A stretch of DNA of 64,000 bases, from NCBI GenBank assembly GCA_021838635.1, contig JAKCDC010000009.1, positions 1 to 64,000 of the forward strand, given 5' to 3'. The translations under genes and the position numbers were made by a program. The stretch is from Pseudomonadota bacterium (GTDB taxonomy: Bacteria > Pseudomonadota > Gammaproteobacteria > Steroidobacterales > Steroidobacteraceae). Below the pieces are notes generated by a model. The model was given only the letters and a program-made list of their open reading frames with translations. It was not told where the DNA came from and did no database searches. This document shows positions 38,985 to 49,484 of the stretch, piece by piece. Each line of letters begins with the position of its first letter. The first letter of the stretch is position 1.

Positions 38985-39521
38985 GATCCCCGGGGCCGCG
39001 CGCGCTGCATCCGCAGCAAGTCGACCCGGCGGCCAAATTTGTAGCCGACCGGCTCGAAGCCGCAGCGCCGATGCAGTGCAATCGATGCCGTGTTGGCTGT
39101 GTCGCCAATCACGGCAATCATCTGTCGCCACGGGCCGGCCTCGCAGCGCGCAATCAGCGCCGGCAACAGCACCCGGCCGATGCCGCGCCCGCACCAGGTG
39201 CGATCGAGATACACGGAATTCTCCACCGTGTGGCGATACGCCGGCCGCGACCGATATGCACCCGCATACGCGTAACCGACCACGGCCCCCGTCGACGGCC
39301 GCGATCAGATAGGGCATCCCGGCGGCGTGAAGCGCGGCGAAGTGCGCGTGCATTTCCCCGATATCGGGCGCACTCGGTTCGAAACTCGCTGTGCTGTCGC
39401 GGACATAGCCGGCGTAGATCTGCGCCACCGCAGGTCGGTCGCCGGCGGTGGCCTCACGGATGATCAGGCCTTCGGGCGCTACCACCATGGATGCCTTGGG
39501 CGCGTTGCGCGGACTCGCCAT
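38985..39521 (-). pseudogene. GNAT N-acetyltransferase split by a frameshift (or sequence error)
   Basis: N-half LIIREATAGDRPAVAQIYAGYV in one frame; C-half VVGYAYAGAYRSRPAYRHTVENSVYLDRTWCGRGIGRVLLPALI in the next, junction at CCCCC 39286-39290. Confidence 0.75.
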
Positions 39522-39615
39522 TAGGGTTCGGTGAGGGCCGCAGCGACAGCCGCACGGCGGGGACCGTCTTGCCGACCGGCGCGTTCAGCGGCCGCGGCAC
39601 TGCTCACCCGCGCAT

Positions 39616-40992
39616 TCAGTGGCGCGCCGGTCGGTAGCCATCGGTGAGTGTTTTCAAAAAGGCGATGACCTCGCCGATCTGTCGGCGGGTGAGTGCCGGG
39701 GGCTCGCCCGGGTGGCGGTTGAAGGGCGCATCCGTGGTGTCGACGTTGCCGCGGTAGCGCCGTGGCAGGTCGTTGAACTTCACGACCTGCCCGGAGGCAT
39801 TGCGCGGATAGAAGCGCCCCGGATGCAGGTCGCGATTGACGTACCAGTCAAGCACCTGGCGGAGCGTGTGGAACACTCCGTTGTGGAAGAACACGTGCCG
39901 GGTCGCCACGTTGCGCAGCGAGGGGGTGAGGAACATTCCGCAGTACTGCGGCTCGGTGTGCAGGTTCGCTCGGTACGGACCGCACAGTCCAAGATCGTAG
40001 TAGCGCCGGTTGCGGTTCGCCGGGATCGCCGGGTTGCGCGGCACACCGAGCGCCTCGTACTGGAAATCCGTCAGCAGCGGCGGCAACCGGTCCGGGCCCG
40101 GCTGATCGAGGTGGCAAGCGGCGCAATTGCCTTTGTTTGGATCATTGAACAGCTCGTAGCCGCGCAGCTGCGCCGGTGTGAAGCGCGCCTTGCCCTGAAG
40201 CCATGCATCGAACTTGCTCGAGAACGGATGGAAACTGCGCGCTTCGATCTCAAAGCGCGCGATGGCGAACATCGCCTCGGCGACCGCCAGGTGTGCGTTG
40301 TCGAACACGGCCGGCCCAAACAGCTGGATGAATGTCTGCGCGTACGGTCCGCGGCGCAGTTCGGCCGCCACCGCGCGTGCGCTGCCGCCGTCCATCTCCG
40401 CCGGGTTGTAGAGCGGGCCGTCCGCCTGCTGTTGGAGCGTGTTGACTCGCCCGTCCCAGAACAGTCCGCCCTGCGGCACGAGATTGACCGCCGCGGCGAA
40501 CGGCCGGCCTGCGCTCTTGCGCACCCGGGGGTGCATGGCGGCCGAGCGCACCTGGCGCGCCAGCGGCACCGGCACGTCGGTGCCGTTCTGCAGGTCCGGG
40601 CCGATCGTAAACGGCGGCTGGCGGTACAGATAGCGCAGCGAGGGCACGGCGCGAACGCCCGGGGTGTGCAGCCCCGGCCCGCCGAGCGCCACCGAGGCGG
40701 CGCTCGGCGGGCCATACGCATGCGCGGGGCTGTGACAGCTGGCGCACGAGAGCCGCCCGGAGCCCGAGAGACGCGGATCGAAGAACAGGTGCCGCCCGAG
40801 GCGCGCCACGGCCGAGAGCGCACGCACCGGCGGCAGGCGCAGCTTCACCGGGTGGGGGTTGAACCCCGCGGCGAGCAGGCGCTCGGCACGGATCGCGGCA
40901 CTCTCGATCCGCGCCCCATGGGCCATGGCGACTGTCCCCAGCAGAGCGCCGAGCAGCGCCGCGGCCACAAGCCGCCGTGGCGCAAGACGCAT
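39616..40992 (-). CDS. Di-heme cytochrome c peroxidase/MauG family
   Basis: Two heme motifs CASCH and CAACH; LGRHLFFDPRLSGSGRLSCASCH. Confidence 0.88.
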   Translation of the reverse strand: MRLAPRRLVAAALLGALLGTVAMAHGARIESAAIRAERLLAAGFNPHPVKLRLPPVRALSAVARLGRHLFFDPRLSGSGRLSCASCHSPAHAYGPPSAASVALGGPGLHTPGVRAVPSLRYLYRQPPFTIGPDLQNGTDVPVPLARQVRSAAMHPRVRKSAGRPFAAAVNLVPQGGLFWDGRVNTLQQQADGPLYNPAEMDGGSARAVAAELRRGPYAQTFIQLFGPAVFDNAHLAVAEAMFAIARFEIEARSFHPFSSKFDAWLQGKARFTPAQLRGYELFNDPNKGNCAACHLDQPGPDRLPPLLTDFQYEALGVPRNPAIPANRNRRYYDLGLCGPYRANLHTEPQYCGMFLTPSLRNVATRHVFFHNGVFHTLRQVLDWYVNRDLHPGRFYPRNASGQVVKFNDLPRRYRGNVDTTDAPFNRHPGEPPALTRRQIGEVIAFLKTLTDGYRPARH

Positions 40993-40996
40993 CCGC

Positions 40997-42646
40997 TCAG
41001 GCGCCGGCCCCGCGGCGCGGCGCGAGCGGCTCGCCGGTGCGGCCGTTGAGCAGCAGCGGCGCCGCCGGCCGGCGGCGCGTGAAGTCGAACAGATTCATGA
41101 TGCTGCCGGCGGTCGCATCGAATGCGCCGTCGCCGAGCCGCTCGCCATGGAGCCAGTTGTCCTCGATGAAGCGCACCACGGAGGCCTGCGAGATGCGCGT
41201 GTGGCTCACGTAGTTCACCTTGGCATATGGGGAGATCACGAGGAACGGAATGCGGGTACCCGGACCGCAGCGGCCATTGACGGGCTTGCCGTTCACGCCC
41301 GCGAGCGGCACGCCGTGGCCGCACACGCCCGGCCCATCGAGCCGGTCGGCGGTCTTGTCGTAGGAGGGGTTGGTGGGCGCGGCGAAGGCGTGATCGTACC
41401 AGCCGTCGGAGTCATCCCAGGTGATGATCACGGCGGTGCTGCGCCACGCAGCACTGCGCTCCAGGCGATTCACCACCCGCACGATCCAGGTCTGCTCATC
41501 GAGCGGGTCGGAGTACCCGGCATGCCCGTCCTCGTAGCCCGGCGCCTTCAGATAAGAGACCGCCGGCAGATTGCCGGCGCGCAGCGCGGCAAAGAAATCC
41601 CCCAAACCGTACTCGTGGTTGGCCGGATCGCGCCGGCCATCGGCATCGTAGGTGTACCCGACCGCACGGATCGAGGCCGGCAGGGCATGGGTGGGGTTGG
41701 CGGTGGCCTTGAAGTACTGGAACCAGTTGTGATGCGGGATGTAATCGCGCACTTTCTGCCCGACCACCGTCGAGTACGTGCTGCGCCGGCAGCCGCTCGT
41801 GCCGTTGGCGTTGGTGCGCGTTAAGTCGAACCCACCCATGAACCCGCCCCAGCTCACCCCCTGCGCCGTGAGCAGCTCACCGATGTTACGGCCGAGCATG
41901 CGCACTTGGTTGGAGCGGCTCGAGCACACATCGTAAGCCGGATCGACGTCGCTGATCAGCCCATATCCGCCCGCCCCATCGGGAATGTAGTAGCGGTGTG
42001 TGGTGCTCGCCACCGGCTGAACCCCGTCGGTCTGCCCGGACACCACTTCGAGCGCCCCAGGGGTCGAGGGACCGTAGGTGTCGGTGTAGGCGTTATCGCT
42101 CATCGCGAAGTGCTGCGCATCATTCCACAGCGCCGTCACGGTATTGCCGTCGAAGTAGCCCATCACCTGTCCGGGGGTACCAAACGCGCCGGCACCGCCC
42201 GGAGTGCCCCGTCCGGTGTGCAGCGGAAACAGGTCCGCCGCCCCGCCATCGTAGGCGAGCTGCTCGGCGGTGTAGCCGTGATTCTGGTCGGCGGTCGCCG
42301 CCTGCGCGCGGTCCAGCCGGAACGGATTGGTGGCGCCGCGGCCGTTGCGCCGGTTCAGGTTCGGGTTGTGGGTCAGCAGCCCCGCCCGCAGCAGGTTGTT
42401 CACCGCGGGGGTGCCCGGTGCGGCCGTGAAGCGCGGCTCGCCCGGCGGATTGGCCGCGTGCGGGTAGGTCGCGAAATAGTGATCGAACGAGACGTTCTCA
42501 TCGAAGATCACGACCAGATGCTTGATCGGTGTACGCGTCGGCTCGCGCGCCGCCGGCAGCTCGCGCACGTGGGCCGAGGCGCCCGTCGCGGCGGCGAGTA
42601 CGGCGAGTCCGAGCAGTGCCGGGAGACCGTTCAGAGGAGAACGCAT
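40997..42646 (-). CDS. Secreted phosphoesterase/phospholipase C-AcpA-like
   Basis: Signal peptide; IKHLVVIFDENVSFDHYF...AMSDNAYTDTYGPSTPG. Confidence 0.85.
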   Translation of the reverse strand: MRSPLNGLPALLGLAVLAAATGASAHVRELPAAREPTRTPIKHLVVIFDENVSFDHYFATYPHAANPPGEPRFTAAPGTPAVNNLLRAGLLTHNPNLNRRNGRGATNPFRLDRAQAATADQNHGYTAEQLAYDGGAADLFPLHTGRGTPGGAGAFGTPGQVMGYFDGNTVTALWNDAQHFAMSDNAYTDTYGPSTPGALEVVSGQTDGVQPVASTTHRYYIPDGAGGYGLISDVDPAYDVCSSRSNQVRMLGRNIGELLTAQGVSWGGFMGGFDLTRTNANGTSGCRRSTYSTVVGQKVRDYIPHHNWFQYFKATANPTHALPASIRAVGYTYDADGRRDPANHEYGLGDFFAALRAGNLPAVSYLKAPGYEDGHAGYSDPLDEQTWIVRVVNRLERSAAWRSTAVIITWDDSDGWYDHAFAAPTNPSYDKTADRLDGPGVCGHGVPLAGVNGKPVNGRCGPGTRIPFLVISPYAKVNYVSHTRISQASVVRFIEDNWLHGERLGDGAFDATAGSIMNLFDFTRRRPAAPLLLNGRTGEPLAPRRGAGA

Positions 42647-42832
42647 GCGGATGTTCCTCGGTGGGGGAGATCAGGATACCGGTGAGCGCTGCGCCCGGAG
42701 CGACCCGGTCTCACGCCGCCGCGCCGAGGCTACCGGCGCAGTATGACCGATCGGTGACAGGCCCCGCCGAGCGGCGCCCGAGTGACGCCCCGGCCCGCAA
42801 GCGCCTATGATTCCCGCCACCGCCCCCAGGCC

Positions 42833-43705
42833 ATGCGTCGTTTCCGTCAAATGCCCAGCGCACTCCTTGCAGAGCACCCGGCTGCCGTCCGCCTCGGCTG
42901 CTTCCTGGGCGTTTTCGCGCTGATGGCGCTGTGGGAGCGGCTCGCACCGCGCCGCCTGCTGCGTGAGCCCAAGGGGGCGCGATGGATGAACAACCTCGGC
43001 ATCATCGCCGCCGACACGCTGCTGCTGCGCCTGATCCTACCCGGCGCAGCGCTCGCCACCGCCGTGTTTGCGGCCGAGCGCGGCTGGGGGGTGCTGCCAC
43101 TGCTCAGGCTACCGGTGCCGGTACGCCTGCTGCTGACGCTCGCGGCGCTGGACCTGACCGTTTACTTACAGCACGTGATGCTGCATGCCGTACCGGCGCT
43201 GTGGCGGCTGCACCGCGTTCATCACGCTGATCTGGACTTCGATGTGACCACGGGCGTGCGCTTCCATCCGCTCGAGATCCTCCTGTCGCTGCTGATCAAA
43301 TGCACCGCGATCGCACTGCTGGGCGCCAGCCCGCTCGCAGTGCTGCTGTTCGAGATGGTGCTGAACGCCAGTTCGATGTTCACTCACGGCAACGTGAGGC
43401 TCCCGGCACGCCTCGAGGCGATGCTGCGCTGGCTGCTGGTCACGCCCGAGATGCACCGCGTGCATCACTCCACCGAGACGGATGAGACGAACAGCAATTT
43501 CGGCTTCAACCTGTCCTGGTGGGACCGTCTGCTCGGCACCTATCGCGCCACGACGCGCGCGCCCCAGGATCAGATGGCGATCGGGCTGTCCGCCTGGCGT
43601 GATCCGCGCCGGTGCGAGCGGCTCTGGGCCATGCTGGTCATGCCGTTTGTGACCGACACCGACCCCTACGCAATCGATCGCCCCACCCGGAATGAACGCC
43701 CATGA
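42833..43705 (+). CDS. Sterol desaturase/fatty acid hydroxylase family
   Basis: His boxes: HVMLH, HRVHH, HRVHH; multi-TM. Confidence 0.85.
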   Translation: MRRFRQMPSALLAEHPAAVRLGCFLGVFALMALWERLAPRRLLREPKGARWMNNLGIIAADTLLLRLILPGAALATAVFAAERGWGVLPLLRLPVPVRLLLTLAALDLTVYLQHVMLHAVPALWRLHRVHHADLDFDVTTGVRFHPLEILLSLLIKCTAIALLGASPLAVLLFEMVLNASSMFTHGNVRLPARLEAMLRWLLVTPEMHRVHHSTETDETNSNFGFNLSWWDRLLGTYRATTRAPQDQMAIGLSAWRDPRRCERLWAMLVMPFVTDTDPYAIDRPTRNERP

Positions 43706-44373
43706 CACGAACCACGCTCACGCGCCTGGCGCTCACCGCGGTGCTCCTGGCCGCTGTCGTGTGGGCATTGATGCACCGCAACGCCTTCGACACCGCGTCC
43801 CTCAGCGCCGAGATCCACCGCGCCGGTCCCTGGGGCGCACTCGCATTCATTACGATTTACGCACTCGCCACCATTGCGCTGCTGCCCGGGGCTCTCCTGA
43901 CGCTCGCCGGCGGCGCACTATTCGGGCCCGTGGCGGGCACCTTCTACAACCTCACCGGCGCAACCCTCGGCGCCACGGGCGCGCTCCTCGTTTCCCGCTA
44001 CCTGGCAGCCGACTGGGTCCGCGCACGGCTCGGTCATCGGAGCGATCAAATCATTACCGCCGTGGAACGAGAGGATTGGCGGTTCATTGTGCTCGTGCGC
44101 CTGGTGCCCCTCATCCCCTTCAACCTGCTCAACTACGCCCTGGGGCTCACCCGGATCCGCATCTCCCGGTACATCCTCGCCTCCTATATCGCAATGCTAC
44201 CCGGGACGCTCGCCTATACGTATCTCGGCTACGCCGGCCGCACGGCTCTTGCAGGCCACGCGGATTGGATCCGCAACGGACTCATTGCCCTGGGCTTACT
44301 CGCATGCGTCGCCTATCTGCCGCGCATCCTGCGCAAAACTCGCACCGTGATCCAATCCGACGCTGAAGAATAA
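43702..44373 (+). CDS. TVP38/TMEM64 (VTT-domain) membrane protein
   Basis: LPGALLTLAGGALFGPVAGTFYNLTGATLGATGALLVSRYL...RLVPLIPFNLLNYALGLT. Confidence 0.88.
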   Translation: MTRTTLTRLALTAVLLAAVVWALMHRNAFDTASLSAEIHRAGPWGALAFITIYALATIALLPGALLTLAGGALFGPVAGTFYNLTGATLGATGALLVSRYLAADWVRARLGHRSDQIITAVEREDWRFIVLVRLVPLIPFNLLNYALGLTRIRISRYILASYIAMLPGTLAYTYLGYAGRTALAGHADWIRNGLIALGLLACVAYLPRILRKTRTVIQSDAEE

Positions 44374-44491
44374 TCTGCCGACAATTGCGACCTGGTCCCA
44401 CCACCGGTCGTGCCCGAGCCGCCTCATCACGCGCAGCCCGCAAACGGGCAAATGCCGGACCATGACTCCAGAGACGCCATTTTTACGGTGT

Positions 44492-44511
44492 CTGACGCCC
44501 GGCGGCGTCAG
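44492..44511. terminator. Stem-loop CTGACGCC-CGGC-GGCGTCAG
   Basis: Perfect 8-bp stem flanked by A/T tracts; between 43702 gene and TBDT gene. Confidence 0.5.
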
Positions 44512-44674
44512 CGCAAAAAGGCGCACCCGGCGGATCCGGCGCGCACTGCCGTGCGGCCGCCGCCACAGGCCGCCGGGACTCGGCGGGACCTGACTCGCCT
44601 GACAGGCCGCGTGGCGGCGCCGTCACCGCCAATCAACTCGCAGCGACGCTGTTGCCGTGCCTTCCTGATACGCA

Positions 44675-44709
44675 CCGGCTCCGGCTGCTGAAATCGCAGC
44701 CGGAGCCGG
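44675..44709. terminator. Stem-loop CCGGCTCCGGCTGC-TGAAATC-GCAGCCGGAGCCGG downstream of TBDT gene
   Basis: Perfect 14-bp stem. Confidence 0.65.
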
Positions 44710-44739
44710 GCAGATTCCTCAGACCGGAAGGGTCTGGAA

Positions 44740-47700
44740 TCAATCAAAGTCAGCTGTGAAACCCACGAAATACTGCCGACCGAAGATGTCGTAAGTCGCC
44801 GCGTCCGTCAGCAACGGCGCGCCAGCCACGAACGGCTCCTTCTTGTCAAACAGATTCGTGATACCCGCTCTGATCTGCAGCTCCGCATCGAGCTGATAAT
44901 GGCCATTGAGGTCGAAATAGCTGTACGCCGGAACACCCGCGTCACCGCTATTGACGCCATCCATCAGATCAGCCATCGAGGAGATGAAGCGCCAATGCAA
45001 CGCCACTCCAACCGGTCCATTGGCATAGCCGAGCATCGTATTGGCCTTCCAATTCGGATGCGAGAGATCGGAGATGCTCGCGCCGTCCGCCGCGATTGCC
45101 GAATACGTATCAGCAATCGAACCGGCCAGATTTACGCTCGGGGTTCCCAACCCCACCACCCGCAGCGAGCGCAGATATGAGACGTAGGTCTGCAGCAGCA
45201 CTCGGCCGGAGCGGTCCGACAGTCCGAGGGCACGCAGCGGGAAGCCCCAGTGCGCCTGGATGTCGACACCATCGGTAGTGTAAGAACCGATGTTTTCCTC
45301 GAACGTTTTCAGAGTCGCGAGGCTTCCGCTCGTCTGATCACGAGAGATCTGCTGGCAGAAGAAGTTGCTGTTCGAATAGGTGGGATTGGCACCATTCGCA
45401 TTGAAACAGCTCTGCAGCACCAGATCTCCGGTCACAGCCCCAACCGCACCATTGATCTTGATGTGGTAGTAGTCCACCGAAGCGCCCAGATCACGGTCAA
45501 GATCGCCGTGGAAATGCGGCGTCAGCACGAAGCCGACCGTGTAGGTGTCGGCCACCTCGGGTTTCAACTGAGTGTTGCCGGTATAGACGCCATTTGCCGA
45601 TGCCTCGCCGTACGAATACGTCGAGAGCAGCCCAGCCGGCACTCCCTGCGCCTGACACAGCGCCGCGACCTGCGCTGCGTTCGCCCCGGTCCTATATGAA
45701 CTGTTGTAATCGCACGGATCACCGGAAATCGGCACCTGCGCCTGAATCGACGGGTTGTAAAGATCCTGCAGGCTCGGCGCCCGGAAGGCTCTCTGGAAGC
45801 CGCCCCGGAACGTCACGGCGTTATTGACCTGCCAGTGCAGATCCGCCATCCAGGTATTGGCGCCTCCGAACAGATCATATTGCGAGTGACGACCCGCGAT
45901 ATCCAACGACACGTTCTTCGCGAGCAGCATATTGCGCACGACCGGCACACGCAGCTCCACGTAGACCTCACGAACGTTCTGGGTCCCGCTCGTCGAGGAG
46001 GCCAGATCGTACGACGGGGAGATGATCTGCTGCGGCAGGTTCGGCGCGTAGGCCGGCAGCGTGTTGACCGCCGGATTGATCAGCGGAGAGGCCTGGTAGT
46101 TAAATGTATCGCCGCGGTAATCGGCGCCGAGGGCAAATTTCAAATTGCCTTCGGGCAACTTCCAGAGCCTGCCGCTGATGTCGCCTTCGAAGTACTTCTG
46201 CGTCAGCACCGAGACGTTCTTCGCCGTCCCATCGACGTACTCCAGGCACCCTTTGCTCAGCGGATGGTTGCCAAGCGGATTCCAGGCATACCCGACGCAG
46301 GAATTACCGCTCCCTCCCAGATAGTTCGCCGTGCCATACATGATGGTCTCGAGCGCCGGGAGATTGATGTTATTTGCCTGGTAGTTGTTGAAATTTGTCT
46401 GGCCATAGGACCCGAACACATTCCAGACCAGGCTCGTCGAACCAATCGCGCCCTTGAGACCAGCGGTCAGCTGGTAGTCGTTGTAATCGAATTGCTCGAT
46501 GCGAGGACCGAACGCCGTCGCCCACTGCTCGACCACCAGCGGCCCATTGCTCGGGGTCGTCTGCGCGGCGATCAGCGTCTGCAGTGCGGCATTGTTCTGA
46601 ACGAACGGGTTGTTAAGCGGAACCAGAAGCGGCTTCGGATTGCCATTAAAGAAGGCCCCGCCCTGCAGATCCTGGGCGGTCGAGTGCATGAAATTGATCT
46701 GCCCATACGCCTGGACGTCGTGATTGAGCTTGTAGGTCACGTGTGCGAACAGGTTCACGCGCCGCGAAGGCACCTGCGCGGCGAAGTACGGACCGAGCTG
46801 AGCGACGATCTGCTGGCAGTTCGGACTGATCGCCAAACCGACAGTGTGACCGACCGGCTGGTAATTCTGCACGCAGTTCGGCGCATCCCCGGTCGTAAAG
46901 ATCGTCCCGTTGTTGTTGACGCCCAAGAACCCCGGATACGCCCCGGTGCCGCTCAACGGCGTGGTTCCGGGGTATTGCGCGAGCACGGCGTTGACTGCCG
47001 AGACCGGCACGCCGCCCAATGCAAAGCGCCCCTCCGGAGGGAACGGCACGGTGCGTGCAAATTGCGGACTGTTGAAAAACGCCAGCTGCTGACCGGTCAC
47101 TGAACCGCGCTCGTTGTACTCCATGTCAACGACGGCGTTACCCTTGCGGTGGGCGAAGTTCCCACCCATCAGCACGCTGAAGGAGTCTTCCTGGCCGTAG
47201 CCATGGGTCGATGCGCCGTGCTGATAGGAGAGCTGGATACCGCTGAAGTGATGCCGGAGACGGAAATTGACCACACCCGCGATGGCATCAGAGCCGTAAA
47301 CCGCCGAAGCACCGCCGGTAATCACGTCGACGTTCTTGATCAGCGCCATCGGGATCACGTTCAGATCCACGGTCCCGGCCGGACTGGTCGGCACCATGCG
47401 TTGGCCGTCGAGCAGCACCAGCGTGCGCTCCGCACCCAGTCCACGCAGGTCGGCATACGACTGCCCGCCCTGGAACCCGGTCGCACCCTGGACGTCACCG
47501 ACTTCTGTCTGACCCTGACCGGCGGCAAACTGCGGCATCTGACCGAGCGCGGTATCGAGGGACACCTGTCCGGCGGCGGCGATTTGCCCGGCGCCCACGG
47601 TCACCAGCGGGCTGGAGGCGGTATCGCTACGGCTCGCGATCAAGCTGCCCGTGACCACCACTTCGGCAAGCGAATGCTGCTGCCCGCCCGGGGATGATGC

Positions 47701-48189
47701 GGCCGCCTGCGGCAGCGCCTGCGAGGCCGGATCGGCACCGGAGGGAGGATCGCCTGCCGCGGCGGCGGTCGGCGGATCGCCGCTCAGGTCCGCGGGGGTC
47801 GCGCCGTGCTTGAGAATCATCAGCGCGCCCGTGGGCGAGCGCTTCACCGTCAGCTGCGTGCCGGCGAGCAGCCGCGTCAGCGCGTCCTGGGCGGTGTAGT
47901 CCCCGACCAGCGAGGCTGCAGGGGAACCGGCGACGACGGACTGGGTGAAAATTACGTCCTTGCCGCAAACCTGCGCGTAGGTCTGCAGCGCCTCGGACAA
48001 CGACTGGTGATTGATTTCAAAGTGAAACAGCCGACCGTGCGCGGCGGCAGCGGTGGCCATCAGACCTGCCACGGTCGTGAAGACCGCGCGGGCAAACGGC
48101 CGTTGCACGCGGGCCGGACGATGCGCGAGGGCCGCGAGCGGCCCGCGCTTGCCGCCCAAGGCGGCCGACGATGAATCGGACTTGAACAT
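44740..48189 (-). CDS. TonB-dependent receptor with N-terminal STN domain
   Basis: STN region HFEINHQSLSEALQTYAQVCGKDVIF; plug and beta-barrel with C-terminal ...RQYFVGFTADFD. Confidence 0.9.
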   Translation of the reverse strand: MFKSDSSSAALGGKRGPLAALAHRPARVQRPFARAVFTTVAGLMATAAAAHGRLFHFEINHQSLSEALQTYAQVCGKDVIFTQSVVAGSPAASLVGDYTAQDALTRLLAGTQLTVKRSPTGALMILKHGATPADLSGDPPTAAAAGDPPSGADPASQALPQAAASSPGGQQHSLAEVVVTGSLIASRSDTASSPLVTVGAGQIAAAGQVSLDTALGQMPQFAAGQGQTEVGDVQGATGFQGGQSYADLRGLGAERTLVLLDGQRMVPTSPAGTVDLNVIPMALIKNVDVITGGASAVYGSDAIAGVVNFRLRHHFSGIQLSYQHGASTHGYGQEDSFSVLMGGNFAHRKGNAVVDMEYNERGSVTGQQLAFFNSPQFARTVPFPPEGRFALGGVPVSAVNAVLAQYPGTTPLSGTGAYPGFLGVNNNGTIFTTGDAPNCVQNYQPVGHTVGLAISPNCQQIVAQLGPYFAAQVPSRRVNLFAHVTYKLNHDVQAYGQINFMHSTAQDLQGGAFFNGNPKPLLVPLNNPFVQNNAALQTLIAAQTTPSNGPLVVEQWATAFGPRIEQFDYNDYQLTAGLKGAIGSTSLVWNVFGSYGQTNFNNYQANNINLPALETIMYGTANYLGGSGNSCVGYAWNPLGNHPLSKGCLEYVDGTAKNVSVLTQKYFEGDISGRLWKLPEGNLKFALGADYRGDTFNYQASPLINPAVNTLPAYAPNLPQQIISPSYDLASSTSGTQNVREVYVELRVPVVRNMLLAKNVSLDIAGRHSQYDLFGGANTWMADLHWQVNNAVTFRGGFQRAFRAPSLQDLYNPSIQAQVPISGDPCDYNSSYRTGANAAQVAALCQAQGVPAGLLSTYSYGEASANGVYTGNTQLKPEVADTYTVGFVLTPHFHGDLDRDLGASVDYYHIKINGAVGAVTGDLVLQSCFNANGANPTYSNSNFFCQQISRDQTSGSLATLKTFEENIGSYTTDGVDIQAHWGFPLRALGLSDRSGRVLLQTYVSYLRSLRVVGLGTPSVNLAGSIADTYSAIAADGASISDLSHPNWKANTMLGYANGPVGVALHWRFISSMADLMDGVNSGDAGVPAYSYFDLNGHYQLDAELQIRAGITNLFDKKEPFVAGAPLLTDAATYDIFGRQYFVGFTADFD

Positions 48190-48301
48190 GTGTTCCCCCC
48201 AGATGAATTGCGAATCGCAACACCGGCCCGCAGCGACTTTTTTCGGGCCGTCTGTGGAGTAGACGACACACTGCGCCAGATCCTCCTGGTCAGTGTCGTT
48301 T

Positions 48302-48335
48302 TTTGTAAAAAAACAACGTCCGGCGGCGCCGGACG
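48302..48335 (-). terminator. Rho-independent terminator after fecR-like gene
   Basis: Minus strand CGTCCGGC-GCC-GCCGGACG followed by TTGTTTTTTTAC. Confidence 0.85.
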
Positions 48336-48338
48336 CCC

Positions 48339-49484
48339 CTAGAGGACCGGGGGGTGCGGCCTTGCATGTGGCGGCGGGGACACCGAAGCGCCGGGCACGG
48401 CGGCCCGATAAGTCAGGATCACCGTGCCGTCGGAGCGCTCATGCGCCTTGACCGGCAGATAGTGAGTGATGGTGCCGACGAAGCCATCGACGTCCCCTTC
48501 CTGATAGACCCCGCTGATGCGCATGTTCGCGGTGCGCGGATCCCCCGCAACGATCGGCTCGGGGATGTAGCGGTCGATGCGCGTGAGGACCTGTCGCAGC
48601 TTCTCGTTCTTGAAGACCAGCTGCCCGCGCTGCCAAGCCGTCACGCGGCGCACGTTCACACGGGCGACGTGCGGCGGCGCATGTTCAGCGAGCACCAGCT
48701 GCTCGCCCGGATCGAGCGCGATGCGCTTCCAGTTCGGCGGAATGCCGGTCACCGCCACATCGACCAGCCGCGGATTGACTCCAGGCTCCCCGACCGGCAC
48801 GAACGGCCTGACCGACGCGTCCGCCGGCAGGATCACCACATGGCCCCGCAGCAGCGTCACCCGCAGTTCCGAGCCAATCAGGTTGACGTCGAAGGCCGTT
48901 CCGGTGGCGACCACCTTACGGTCGCCGGCGGTGACTGTGAACGGGCGCAGCGGGTTGTGTGCCACATCGAAGCGGGCCTGACCGCGCACCAGCTGCAGCG
49001 TGCGCGCATCGGCCGTATAGCGCACCGTGACTTCGCTGCTCGCGTCGAGCACGATTCTCGAGCCGTCCACCAGTCGCACCGAGCGCTGCTCGCCGGGACC
49101 GGTGGTGTAGACGAGAGGGCGGTGCTGCCACCAGAGAATCCCGCCGATGAGCGCGATCAGCACGCTCGCCGCCGCGGCCAGGCGCACGGGCGGACGGCGC
49201 AACTTAGCGCGCAGCCAGTTGCTGCGCAGCGCGTTGTACGCATGCACCAGCGCCGTGCGGCGCAGACGCACCACACTCGGAGAGGTCGACTGCTCACCGA
49301 GAAACATCCATGGGGTCTGCACGGTCCGCCACGCCAGCTCGTTGGCCGGATCGGCGGCGAGCCAGGCGGAAAACCCCGCGCGAAACAGCTCCGGGGACTC
49401 CGTCAGCCGGACCCGCCAGGCAACGGCCTGCTCGAGGCTGCTCGCGATGGAGGATTCGGAGTGCGCGTTCACTGTCCGCCGCAC
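48339..49484 (-). CDS. FecR-family anti-sigma/signal transducer
   Basis: DUF4880-like N-terminus, TM region, FecR core RSVRLVDGSRIVLDASSEVTVRY. Confidence 0.88.
   Translation of the reverse strand: MRRTVNAHSESSIASSLEQAVAWRVRLTESPELFRAGFSAWLAADPANELAWRTVQTPWMFLGEQSTSPSVVRLRRTALVHAYNALRSNWLRAKLRRPPVRLAAAASVLIALIGGILWWQHRPLVYTTGPGEQRSVRLVDGSRIVLDASSEVTVRYTADARTLQLVRGQARFDVAHNPLRPFTVTAGDRKVVATGTAFDVNLIGSELRVTLLRGHVVILPADASVRPFVPVGEPGVNPRLVDVAVTGIPPNWKRIALDPGEQLVLAEHAPPHVARVNVRRVTAWQRGQLVFKNEKLRQVLTRIDRYIPEPIVAGDPRTANMRISGVYQEGDVDGFVGTITHYLPVKAHERSDGTVILTYRAAVPGASVSPPPHARPHPPVL

Noticed and set aside
39619-41049. 476-aa plus-strand ORF antisense to the di-heme peroxidase
   Set aside because: Antisense artefact; heme motifs and signal peptide are on the minus strand
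45835-47103. 422-aa plus-strand ORF antisense to the TonB receptor
   Set aside because: Antisense artefact; the receptor frame has clear plug/barrel signatures
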